17,988 bases of DNA. Origin: Clostridia bacterium (GTDB lineage: Bacteria; Bacillota; Clostridia; TANB77; CAG-508). Below are positions 1-6,891 of the stretch, piece after piece. Positions within the stretch are counted from its first letter, which is position 1; each line of letters opens with the position of its first letter. The notes under the pieces were generated by a model. It was given only the letters and a program-made list of their open reading frames with translations. It ran no database searches and had not been told where the DNA came from. The stretch is from positions 1 to 17,988 of the forward strand of contig CAAEQN010000135.1 in assembly GCA_900758165.1 (NCBI GenBank), read 5' to 3'. A program made the translations under genes and the position numbers.

Positions 1-461
1 ACTTCCATTTCAACTAATTCTAATAATTCTGGATCATCAACCATATCGCATTTATTTAAGTAAACAACGATATATTTAACTCCAACTTGTCTTGCTAATA
101 GTATATGCTCTCTTGTTTGAGGCATTGGACCGTCAGCTGCTGAAACAACTAATATTGCTCCATCCATTTGAGCTGCACCTGTAATCATGTTTTTTACATA
201 GTCAGCGTGACCTGGACAGTCAACGTGTGCATAGTGTCTTTTTTCTGTTTCATATTCAACGTGTGCTGTGTTGATTGTGATTCCTCTTGCTTTTTCTTCT
301 GGAGCACCATCGATTTGATCATATGCTGTGTATTGAGCCTTTCCTAATAATCCTAACCATTTTGTAATAGCTGCTGTTGTTGTTGTTTTTCCGTGGTCAA
401 CGTGACCAATTGTACCAATGTTAACATGTGGTTTTGTTCTTTCAAATTTTGCTTTTGCCAT
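1..461 (-). CDS. tuf: Elongation factor Tu, N-terminal part (cut by window edge)
   Basis: GTPase that delivers aminoacyl-tRNA to the ribosomal A site. The visible 153 residues cover most of the G domain: P-loop GHVDHGKTT, effector region with RGITINTAHVEYE, G3 motif DCPGH and G4 motif NKCD. The ATG at 459-461 is preceded by AAGGAGG at 471-477, nine bases away, so the start is secure. It is the last gene of an rpsL-rpsG-fusA-tuf cluster, 327 bases behind fusA, with its own promoter at 602-630 and a structured leader. The C-terminal part of the G domain and both beta-barrel domains lie outside the window. Identification is certain from the motifs. Confidence 0.98.
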   Translation of the reverse strand, partial: MAKAKFERTKPHVNIGTIGHVDHGKTTTTAAITKWLGLLGKAQYTAYDQIDGAPEEKARGITINTAHVEYETEKRHYAHVDCPGHADYVKNMITGAAQMDGAILVVSAADGPMPQTREHILLARQVGVKYIVVYLNKCDMVDDPELLELVEME

Positions 462-477
462 TTGAATTTTCCTCCTT

Positions 478-555
478 CAAATTACGAAGTAATTTGTACT
501 TTTCATTATTTGTTATTTATCCTTAAATAAATAATAAATAATGAAAGCTTACTTC
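478..555 (-). promoter_or_regulatory. Two mutually exclusive hairpins in the tuf leader
   Basis: Read on the minus strand, 549-555 (GAAGTAA) can pair with 486-492 (TTACTTC), enclosing a 20-bp stem with one mismatch between 527-546 and 501-520. A second, perfect 8-bp hairpin pairs 489-496 with 478-485 around a TTC loop and ends just before the AAGGAGG ribosome binding site at 471-477. Both structures need bases 486-492, so only one can form completely. The arms were read directly from the sequence. A regulatory role (attenuation or translational control of EF-Tu) is inference. Confidence 0.5.
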
Positions 556-601
556 TTTTATTTTATATTTAAAAATTTAATAACAATTTTTTAATAAATG
601 C

Positions 602-630
602 ATTCTATAACATTTTTTGTTATTTTGCAA
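602..630 (-). promoter_or_regulatory. Promoter of tuf
   Basis: On the minus strand, -35 TTGCAA (625-630) and -10 TAGAAT (602-607) are separated by exactly 17 bases. It lies between the fusA-proximal palindromic element and the tuf start and would give a leader of about 130 nt. It would allow tuf to be transcribed independently of the str operon. Confidence 0.6.
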
Positions 631-661
631 TACCTTTTATTCTTTTATTTTTATATGCATC

Positions 662-788
662 TCAAAACGAAGCAAATTGGGTATATTGCTAGGAAAACAA
701 TTAAAAATTTTTGAAATTATACGGTTGTATATTGAAAAAATTTTTATGAAGTTTGACACCGCAAGATGCCCAATTTCATTCGTTTTGA
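662..788. repeat. 127-bp palindromic, MITE-like or structured-RNA element after fusA
   Basis: The outer arms at 662-689 and 761-788 are inverted copies matching at 24 of 28 positions; both ends are TCAAAACGAA and share an internal AAATTGGG. A second inner pair, TAAAAATTTTT at 702-712 and its complement at 736-746, is perfect over 11 bases and has the same centre (about 724-725), with a short loop near 723-726. The whole element therefore folds into one long imperfect hairpin. It begins directly after the fusA stop codon (789-791). No convincing target-site duplication is visible and there is no U-tract, so it does not look like a simple terminator. Confidence 0.6.
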
Positions 789-2873
789 TTAGTCTTCTTT
801 CTTAGAACGTGATGCAACTATCTTCTCAAATACAGATTTTGGAACTTCTTCGTAATGGCTTGGTTCCATTGCATATGTTCCTCTACCTTGTGTTTTTGAA
901 CGTAAATCTGTTGCATATCCAAACATTTCAGCAAGTGGAATAAATGCTCTTATTATTTGCATTCCATTTCTTGCTTCCATTCCTTCTAGTTTACCACGTC
1001 TTGAGTTTACATCTCCTATAACATCTCCCATGTATTCTTCTGGAACTGTTATTTCAACTCTCATTATAGGCTCTAGTATTACAGATTTAGCTTGTTTACA
1101 TCCTTCTTTAAATGCCATAGATCCTGCAATTTTGAATGCCATTTCTGATGAATCGACATCATGGTAAGATCCATCTACTAATGTTGCTTTAAAGTCTATA
1201 ACTGGATATCCTGCAAGAATTCCGCTTTCTGCTGCTTCTCTAATTCCTTCTTCAGTTGGTTTAATGTATTCTTTAGGAACAACACCACCAACAATTTTGC
1301 TTTCAAATTGCACTCCTGAACCTGGCTCTAATGGTTCCATTTCTAACCAAACATGTCCATATTGTCCACGTCCACCAGATTGACGAATGAATTTTCCTTC
1401 AACTCTTACTTTGTTTCTAATTGTTTCTTTGTAAGAAACTTGTGGTTTACCTACATTACATTCTACTTTGAATTCTCTCTTTAATCTGTCTACAATTATG
1501 TCTAAGTGTAATTCTCCCATACCTGCAATTATAGTTTGACCAGTTTCATGGTTTGTATATGCTTTAAATGTTGGGTCTTCTTCTGCAAGTTTTGAAAGTG
1601 CTATACCCATTTTTTCTTGAGCTACTTTATCTTTTGGCTCAATTGCTATTTCGATAACTGGTTCTGGGAATTCCATAGATTCTAATATAACTGGGTGATT
1701 TATATCACATAATGTATCACCAGTTGTAACTTCTTTTAATCCAACTGCTGCTGCAATATCTCCAGCATATACTTTGTCTATATCTTCTCTGTGGTTAGAA
1801 TGCATTAAAACTATTCTTCCCATTCTTTCTTTTTTATCTTTATTTGCATTTAATACTGTTGAACCAGCTTCTAATGTTCCTGAATATACTCTAAAGAAAC
1901 ATAATTTTCCAATGAATGGGTCTGTTGCAATTTTAAATGCTAATGCTGCAAAAGGTTCATCATCAGAAGTTTTTCTTTCTGTTTCTTCTCCATCTAATGT
2001 AACACCTTTAATATGTGGTATATCTAATGGAGATGGCATATAATCAACTATAGCATTTAATAATTCTTGAACACCTTTGTTTTTATATGATGATCCGCAA
2101 CATACTGGAACTAATTTATTAGCTAATGTTCCTTTTCTTAAACCTTTTTTGATTTCTTCTTCTGAAAGTTCACCTTCATCTAAATATTTCATCATTAGGT
2201 CATCATCTTGTTCTGCTGCAGCTTCTATCATTTCGTTTCTATACTTTTCTGCTAATTCTTTTAAATCTTCTGGAACTTCTGTTACTTCAATTTCTTTTCC
2301 TAAATCGTCTTTATGAATAAATGCTTTCATTTTTATTAAATCAACTATTCCTTTGAATGTATCTTCTGCTCCAATTGGTAATTGGATTGGAATAGCATTT
2401 GCATTTAATCTGCTTCTCATTTGCTCAACGCAAGATAAGAAATTTGCACCAGTTGTATCCATTTTATTAACATATGCCATTCTTGGTACATGATAATTAT
2501 CTGCTTGTCTCCAAACAGTTTCTGATTGTGGTTGAACTCCACCTTTAGCACAGAATACAGTTACAGATCCGTCAAGTACTCTTAAAGATCTTTCAACTTC
2601 AACTGTAAAGTCAACGTGACCTGGTGTATCAATGATATTTATTCTATGTCCTAACCATTGACATGTTGTAGCAGCAGAAGTAATTGTAATACCTCTTTCT
2701 TGCTCTTGAACCATCCAGTCCATTGTAGCTTCACCTTCATGAACCTCTCCTATTTTATGAGTTTTACCTGTATAGAAAAGAATTCTTTCAGTAGTAGTAG
2801 TTTTTCCTGCATCTATATGCGCCATTATTCCTATATTTCTTGTTTTTTCTAATGGAAATGCTCTACCTGCCAT
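789..2873 (-). CDS. fusA: Elongation factor G
   Basis: Ribosomal translocase GTPase, 694 residues, full length for the family. The N-terminal G domain shows AHIDAGKTTTTER (P-loop), RGITI (switch I), DTPGHVDF (G3) and NKMD (G4). Domains II to V follow, including the conserved GRGQYGHVWLEMEP stretch in domain IV and the typical domain V. The ATG at 2871-2873 has AGGAGG at 2883-2888. It lies 30 bases after rpsG, consistent with co-transcription in the str operon, and its TAA abuts the palindromic element at 662-788. The frame is intact and contains no in-frame CGG codon: the three CGG triplets in it all span codon boundaries before a glycine or serine-glycine codon. Confidence 0.99.
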   Translation of the reverse strand: MAGRAFPLEKTRNIGIMAHIDAGKTTTTERILFYTGKTHKIGEVHEGEATMDWMVQEQERGITITSAATTCQWLGHRINIIDTPGHVDFTVEVERSLRVLDGSVTVFCAKGGVQPQSETVWRQADNYHVPRMAYVNKMDTTGANFLSCVEQMRSRLNANAIPIQLPIGAEDTFKGIVDLIKMKAFIHKDDLGKEIEVTEVPEDLKELAEKYRNEMIEAAAEQDDDLMMKYLDEGELSEEEIKKGLRKGTLANKLVPVCCGSSYKNKGVQELLNAIVDYMPSPLDIPHIKGVTLDGEETERKTSDDEPFAALAFKIATDPFIGKLCFFRVYSGTLEAGSTVLNANKDKKERMGRIVLMHSNHREDIDKVYAGDIAAAVGLKEVTTGDTLCDINHPVILESMEFPEPVIEIAIEPKDKVAQEKMGIALSKLAEEDPTFKAYTNHETGQTIIAGMGELHLDIIVDRLKREFKVECNVGKPQVSYKETIRNKVRVEGKFIRQSGGRGQYGHVWLEMEPLEPGSGVQFESKIVGGVVPKEYIKPTEEGIREAAESGILAGYPVIDFKATLVDGSYHDVDSSEMAFKIAGSMAFKEGCKQAKSVILEPIMRVEITVPEEYMGDVIGDVNSRRGKLEGMEARNGMQIIRAFIPLAEMFGYATDLRSKTQGRGTYAMEPSHYEEVPKSVFEKIVASRSKKED

Positions 2874-2903
2874 TAATTTTTTCCTCCTATTTTTATTCGT
2901 TTT

Positions 2904-3374
2904 TTACCATTTGTAATGTGCGAAAGCTTTATTAGCTTCTGCCATTCTATGCATTTCTTCTTTCTTCTTAAATGATCCACCTGTGCTGTTTGTAGCATCA
3001 ATTATTTCGTTTGCTAATTTTTCAGCCATAGTTTTTTCATGTCTATTTCTTGCATAGTTTACTAGCCATCTTAATCCTAATGTTTGTCTTCTTTCAGCTC
3101 TAATTTCGATTGGAACTTGATATGTAGCTCCACCTACTCTTCTTGCTTTAACTTCAAGGACTGGCATTATGTTGTTTAATGCTGCTTCAAAAACTTCTAA
3201 TGCATCTTTTCCTTCTTTTTCTTTTATGATATCAAATGCATCATATACTATTTTTTGAGCAACTGTTTTTTTACCATCTAACATAATGTTGTTTATTAAT
3301 TTTGTTACAACTTTGCTATTATATATTGGATCTGGTAAAACTTCTCTTTTTGCTATATATCCTCTTCTTGGCAC
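2904..3374 (-). CDS. rpsG: 30S ribosomal protein S7
   Basis: Primary 16S rRNA-binding protein that nucleates assembly of the 30S head. The 156 residues match the family length, and PRRGYIAKREVLPDP, MLDGKKTVAQ and RRVGGATYQVP are diagnostic. The start is GTG (3372-3374) preceded by AAGGAG a standard distance upstream. It sits between rpsL (161-base hairpin-rich gap) and fusA (30-base gap) in the str operon. Confidence 0.98.
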   Translation of the reverse strand: MPRRGYIAKREVLPDPIYNSKVVTKLINNIMLDGKKTVAQKIVYDAFDIIKEKEGKDALEVFEAALNNIMPVLEVKARRVGGATYQVPIEIRAERRQTLGLRWLVNYARNRHEKTMAEKLANEIIDATNSTGGSFKKKEEMHRMAEANKAFAHYKW

Positions 3375-3535
3375 TATTCTTCACTCCTTTTCTAAGATAT
3401 GTGATTTTTCACAATCTTTATTATTTGTGTTTCATAAAAACACTTAGTTACTCTGGAAGATTTTTCTTCCCGTATAGCGCAATAAATTTATATCTATATT
3501 ATATCTATTTATTAGCACTACTTAAAAAATATTTT
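3375..3535 (-). other. Hairpin-rich rpsL-rpsG spacer
   Basis: This 161-base gap is long for the inside of a ribosomal protein operon. It holds three small hairpins: TGTGA/TCACA at 3400-3413, GTGTTT/AAACAC at 3427-3443, and GGAAGA/TCTTCC at 3455-3470. A TATAAT-like stretch lies nearer rpsL on the minus strand, but I see no good -35 partner. None of the hairpins has a U-tract on the transcribed side, so these look like processing, attenuation or regulatory structures rather than terminators. That role is inference. Confidence 0.35.
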
Positions 3536-3949
3536 TTATTTTTTTGGTCTTTTTGCACCATATTTAGATCTAGCTTGCATTCTATCTTTAACGCCAGCTG
3601 TATCTAATGTACCTCTTATAATGTGGTATCTAACACCAGGGATATCTTTTACCCTTCCACCTCTTATTAATACAACACTATGTTCTTGTAAGTTATGACC
3701 TACACCTGGAATATATGAAGTAACTTCATAACCATTTGATAGTCTAACCCTAGCAACCTTTCTTAATGCTGAGTTTGGTTTTTTAGGTGTTACTGTTTTA
3801 ACTACTGTACAAACTCCTCTTTTTTGTGGTGCTCTATGGTTTGTTTGTCTGTTCAATTTTGAGTTGTAACCTTTTAAAAGAGCTGGAGCTTTTGCTTTTG
3901 TTGTAGTTGTTTTTCTACCTTTTCTTACTAATTGATTGATTGTTGGCAC
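3536..3949 (-). CDS. rpsL: 30S ribosomal protein S12
   Basis: Decoding-centre protein. Full length of 137 residues with PTINQLVRKGR at the N-terminus, the TPKKPNSALRK loop (the lysine site tied to streptomycin response is unaltered), HNLQEHSVVLIRGGRVKD and the KDRMQARSKYGAKRPKK tail. I place the start at the GTG of 3947-3949. The longer frame would begin at a GTG (3959-3961) that overlaps the AGGAGGTG ribosome binding site itself, whereas 3949 has normal spacing and gives the canonical MPTINQL start. It is the first gene of the str operon, behind the promoter at 4017-4045. Confidence 0.97.
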   Translation of the reverse strand: MPTINQLVRKGRKTTTTKAKAPALLKGYNSKLNRQTNHRAPQKRGVCTVVKTVTPKKPNSALRKVARVRLSNGYEVTSYIPGVGHNLQEHSVVLIRGGRVKDIPGVRYHIIRGTLDTAGVKDRMQARSKYGAKRPKK

Positions 3950-4016
3950 TTTAAAATTCACCTCCTATATTTTTTAATTAAAAGTGCTAATTTACTTTTA
4001 AACACTAACGCGTTAT

Positions 4017-4045
4017 ATTCTATCATTGTTTCTATTTATTGTCAA
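4017..4045 (-). promoter_or_regulatory. Promoter of the str operon
   Basis: On the minus strand, a perfect -35 TTGACA (4040-4045) and -10 TAGAAT (4017-4022) are separated by 17 bases, about 70 bases upstream of the rpsL start. This is one of the strongest sigma-A type promoters in the window. It is divergent from the promoter at 4172-4200. Confidence 0.8.
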
Positions 4046-4171
4046 GACTTTGTGGTTGTATTTTTACTTACGGAATATTAATATTCAGAGTATTGCAGAT
4101 CGCATATTGTGGTGTCTCCCATAATATTTGTAATAAATTTTATACAATTTTGATATAAGCACTCTTTTGTT
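4046..4171. other. Spacer between divergent promoters, with a 14-bp palindrome
   Basis: Together with the flanking leaders, this is the only gap of about 300 bases in this part of the window. Between the two back-to-back promoters I see a perfect 14-bp palindrome, GAATATTAATATTC (4073-4086), which could be an operator or simply an AT-rich palindrome. No ORF with a ribosome binding site is present. Confidence 0.25.
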
Positions 4172-4200
4172 TTGCTTTTTATACTGCTTCGTGCTATACT
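4172..4200 (+). promoter_or_regulatory. Promoter of the 80-aa gene
   Basis: -35 TTGCTT (4172-4177) and -10 TATACT (4195-4200) with a 17-base spacer. A 7-bp hairpin (4211-4217 with 4229-4235) lies at the very start of the expected transcript. Confidence 0.6.
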
Positions 4201-4259
4201 TATACTAATGGATATTTGGTTGCGTTTAAAATATCTAATAACTTTAAGGAGTGGCAACA

Positions 4260-4502
4260 ATGAAAGAAACAGCATTTGAAAAGTTTGTTAAGGATTTTAA
4301 AAATGGTCCTTACACTCGGGTAGATCTATTGTTTCCAAATGACAATGATGTCTATTTTTCATTTGAATCAAAACCTCCGAAGAAAGCATTGTTCTCTAGA
4401 GCCGAGTTTTCTTCTCAGGCATTGAACGTTGTAAGGAAAAATAGTATAAAAATAGTGTCTGATTCCTTAGGAAATCTGGCACTTGTCAAATGGAAACCGT
4501 AA
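4260..4502 (+). CDS. Small protein of unknown function, 80 aa
   Basis: I do not recognise this protein. The real start is the ATG at 4260: AAGGAG at 4246-4251 is eight bases upstream, while the apparent in-frame GTG at 4251 overlaps that ribosome binding site. The product is basic, with no signal peptide or membrane segment, and is divided roughly into MKETAFEKFVKDFKNGPYTR, a VDLLFPNDNDVYFSFE strand-like part and a C-terminal KIVSDSLGNLALVKW hairpin-like part. It is a complete stand-alone transcription unit, divergent from the str operon, with its own promoter (4172-4200) and terminator (4509-4542). Codon use differs from its neighbours (CGG, CCG twice, GCC), which suggests separate ancestry. 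Its in-frame CGG at about 4317 followed by G would give an immediate stop if a +1 shift occurred there. Confidence 0.75.
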   Translation: MKETAFEKFVKDFKNGPYTRVDLLFPNDNDVYFSFESKPPKKALFSRAEFSSQALNVVRKNSIKIVSDSLGNLALVKWKP

Positions 4503-4508
4503 AACGCA

Positions 4509-4542
4509 AGACCTGTGAGTAAATTACTCACAGGTCTTTTTT
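4509..4542 (+). terminator. Rho-independent terminator of the 80-aa gene
   Basis: Perfect 12-bp stem AGACCTGTGAGT (4509-4520) with ACTCACAGGTCT (4526-4537), a five-base loop and a T-run. On the opposite strand it lies just after the restored LRR stop codon and is followed by TTGCGTTTT, so it may also weakly terminate that convergent gene. Confidence 0.9.
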
Positions 4543-4543
4543 A

Positions 4544-6332
4544 TTACTCTCCTGTCCACTCTATAATTACACTTGCACTTGCTCCCCATGGCTTATTAGA
4601 AATTGAATTTTCAGCTTTTTTAATAGTTATTTTAGTTAATCCGTCCCATATTGTTAAACGCTCCTCCGTCAATGAATGTAACACTACTTGGTACCACTAT
4701 TGTTTTTATTTTATGACATCCATAAAGAGCACGCCATTCTATTCTTTCTAATCCTTCTGGTAAATTCACTTCTTCTAAGTTATAGCATGCGAAAAAACTT
4801 TCACTACCTATTTTTTTAACAGAACTTGGTATAATTACATTTTTTATTTGGCTCCTATAAAATGATTGAGGTCCTATTTCCACTACAGTGTTTGGTATTT
4901 CATACACCTCTCCGTTTATTATTGCTGGAGGATATTTTATTAATATTGTTTTGCCTTTATTAAACAATATTCCATTTTCACTTTCATATTTATCATTTTC
5001 TGTTATTACATTTATATTGGTCAAATTCCACGCTCCATAAAAAGGTTTATTGCTTATATTTGTAATTCCTCCTCCTAAGTTTATTGTTTTTAATTTAGAA
5101 CCATCAAAGGCAGAATCTCCTATTTTCTCAACAGAGTCAGCAATTACTATCGTTTGTAAGTTTTTACATGAGATAAATGCATTTGCATCTATTGTCTTTA
5201 CTGTATTAGGCACTTCATAAGAATTGCCATCCCTATTTTCTGGATACTTTATTAGTCTTGTACTATCTTTATCAAATAGTATTCCATCAACACTCGTAAA
5301 ATATTTATTATTTGAATCCACATTTATTCTAGATAGGTTTGAGGACGAAATAAATGTTGCCGCTATGCTTTCTACATTTTCTGGAATATTAAATTCCTCC
5401 ACACTTATATTCCTAAAAGCCCAAGGCCCAATTCTCTTCAAGCTTTTGGGTAACTTCCATTCTTTAACTTTTGAGCATGAGTCAAAAGCTCTTCCCGAAA
5501 TTTCCTCTATTCCTTCTTCAAGAATTACTTCTTTTAAATTTGAACATCCATTAAAAATTTGTCCATTTACATTTCCCCACCAATTTCCTATTTTTTTTAC
5601 AGTTCCAGGAATTTCTATTTTTGTTAAACTTTTACAATATTGAAAAGCATAGTCTGAAATTAAAGTAACAGAATCTGGTATTTCTACACCAGTAATCTTA
5701 TTTGCTCCATTAAAGCTAGCCTTTCCTATTTCTGTAATTCCTTTTGATATTATTACATTACCATTAAAATTAGCTATTGCTTGCCAAGCATCATGGCCTT
5801 CTATTTTAGTTACCCTATATTCTTTTCCATCTATTAAAAGAAAATTTGGTATAGTTAGTTCTGTAAGATCATCCATAACTCCTAAGTATTTAGTTATTGT
5901 AACAAGATTTGTTTTCTTGTCTAGCTTGTACTCCCAAAGAGATGCATCAGCCACATTTTTTCTTGCTCCAAATACAAGCCATTTTTTAGCGATAGTAGTC
6001 ATTCCATCCCTTCTTACTTCTTCTGCTTCTTTTTTTGTTAGTAATTTTTCATTTTCTAACCTTGTTATTAAATCTTCTAATGTTTCCGACTTTATTCCAA
6101 ACCTTTCTGTTGGCCTTTCTTCCTGCTCCCACATTTCTTTTTCCGCTAATACTTGAGTATATCTTGTTTCTTCCTTTGAGTCTTTTGCAGTTCCTATTAG
6201 CCCTCCATTTATTGCAATTGTTACTGTTACACCTACTAAAATTAGCATTATTACTATTGTAACTACTAATGCAACTATTGTTATTCCTTTTGGAGAATTG
6301 TAACGGTTTCTATATTTAATCTGCTGGTTCAT
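4544..6332 (-). CDS. BspA-type leucine-rich repeat surface protein with prepilin-like N-terminus (+1 shift at CGG)
   Basis: Secreted or surface-anchored LRR_5/BspA-like protein. Residues 1-15 are basic, followed by KGITIVALVVT and a hydrophobic helix to about residue 42, like the class III prepilin-type leaders of Clostridia. The residue at +5 after the predicted cleavage is Ala, not the Glu of true pilins. About 145-563 holds BspA repeats (pattern ..I.IP.SV..IG..AF..C..L). Two larger modules at 334-386 and 438-490 are duplicated, each with GILF, LIKYP and PNTV. Frame 0 stops at 4632, three codons after a CGG at 4641-4643. Skipping that C gives NMGGLTKITIKKAENSISNK and continues to WGASASVIIEWTGE and a TAA at 4544, an ordinary BspA C-terminus, for 595 residues in total. 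The ATG at 6330-6332 has AAGGAGG upstream, and the promoter is at 6423-6451. Function in adhesion is family knowledge. Confidence 0.85.
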
Positions 6333-6422
6333 CTTATTTGCTTCCTCCTTTGTGTTCTTTATTTTTTATATTTCATTTATATTTTTTATCTTCTATATGT
6401 AATTATGCATTTTGTCATTTAC

Positions 6423-6451
6423 ATTTTATATGTTGTTTTTATTTGTGTCAA
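6423..6451 (-). promoter_or_regulatory. Promoter of the LRR protein gene
   Basis: On the minus strand, -35 TTGACA (6446-6451) and -10 TAAAAT (6423-6428) with a 17-base spacer. It starts right after the U-tract of the HU terminator, so the LRR gene is a separate transcription unit with a leader of roughly 85 nt. Confidence 0.75.
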
Positions 6452-6490
6452 TATAATAAAAAAAGAAAAGAGCAAGAAATTCTTGCTCTT
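6452..6490 (-). terminator. Rho-independent terminator of HU
   Basis: On the minus strand, AAGAGCAAG (6482-6490) pairs with CTTGCTCTT (6468-6476) around a five-base loop, followed by TTCTTTTTTTATT. It lies about 40 bases after the HU stop. Confidence 0.9.
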
Positions 6491-6528
6491 ATAATATGAA
6501 TTCATACTTATATATTTTGTATTAATTC

Positions 6529-6807
6529 TTATTTTTTATTTACTAAATCTTTTAATGCTTTACCAGCTTTGAATACTGGAGCTTTTGATGCAGGTATTTT
6601 GATTTCTTCTTTTGTTCTTGGGTTTCTACCTTTTCTAGCTGCTCTTTTTCTTACTTCGAAAGATCCAAATCCAACTAATTGAACTTTATCTCCTTTTGCT
6701 AGTGCATCTGTTATAACGTCAACAAATGCGTTTACTGATGCTTCAGCACCTTTTTTTGTGTCTCCTGTTTTTGCAGCTATTGCTGCTACTAATTCAGCTT
6801 TGTTCAT
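6529..6807 (-). CDS. hup: HU family nucleoid DNA-binding protein
   Basis: Histone-like dimeric protein that bends and compacts DNA. The 92 residues match the family length. The N-terminal helices (MNKAELVAAIAAKTG) are followed by the signature GFGSFEVRKRAARKGRNPRT, which includes the DNA-binding arm with the conserved RNP turn. The ATG at 6805-6807 is preceded by AGGAGG. It is 84 bases behind the flippase gene on the same strand and is followed by a strong terminator. I could not find a convincing promoter of its own in the upstream gap, although a small hairpin (GTAGAAAC/GTTTTTAC) is present there. Confidence 0.97.
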   Translation of the reverse strand: MNKAELVAAIAAKTGDTKKGAEASVNAFVDVITDALAKGDKVQLVGFGSFEVRKRAARKGRNPRTKEEIKIPASKAPVFKAGKALKDLVNKK

Positions 6808-6891
6808 TTAAAATTACCTCCTAATAAGATTTGTTTTGTGCAGTAAAAACAGCTTCGGTTTCTACTATTTAAGATTATTCGCCAAAATTAG

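Noticed and set aside
617..805. 62-aa plus-strand reading frame across the palindromic element
   Set aside because: No ribosome binding site, low-complexity content, overlaps an inverted-repeat element and the end of fusA.
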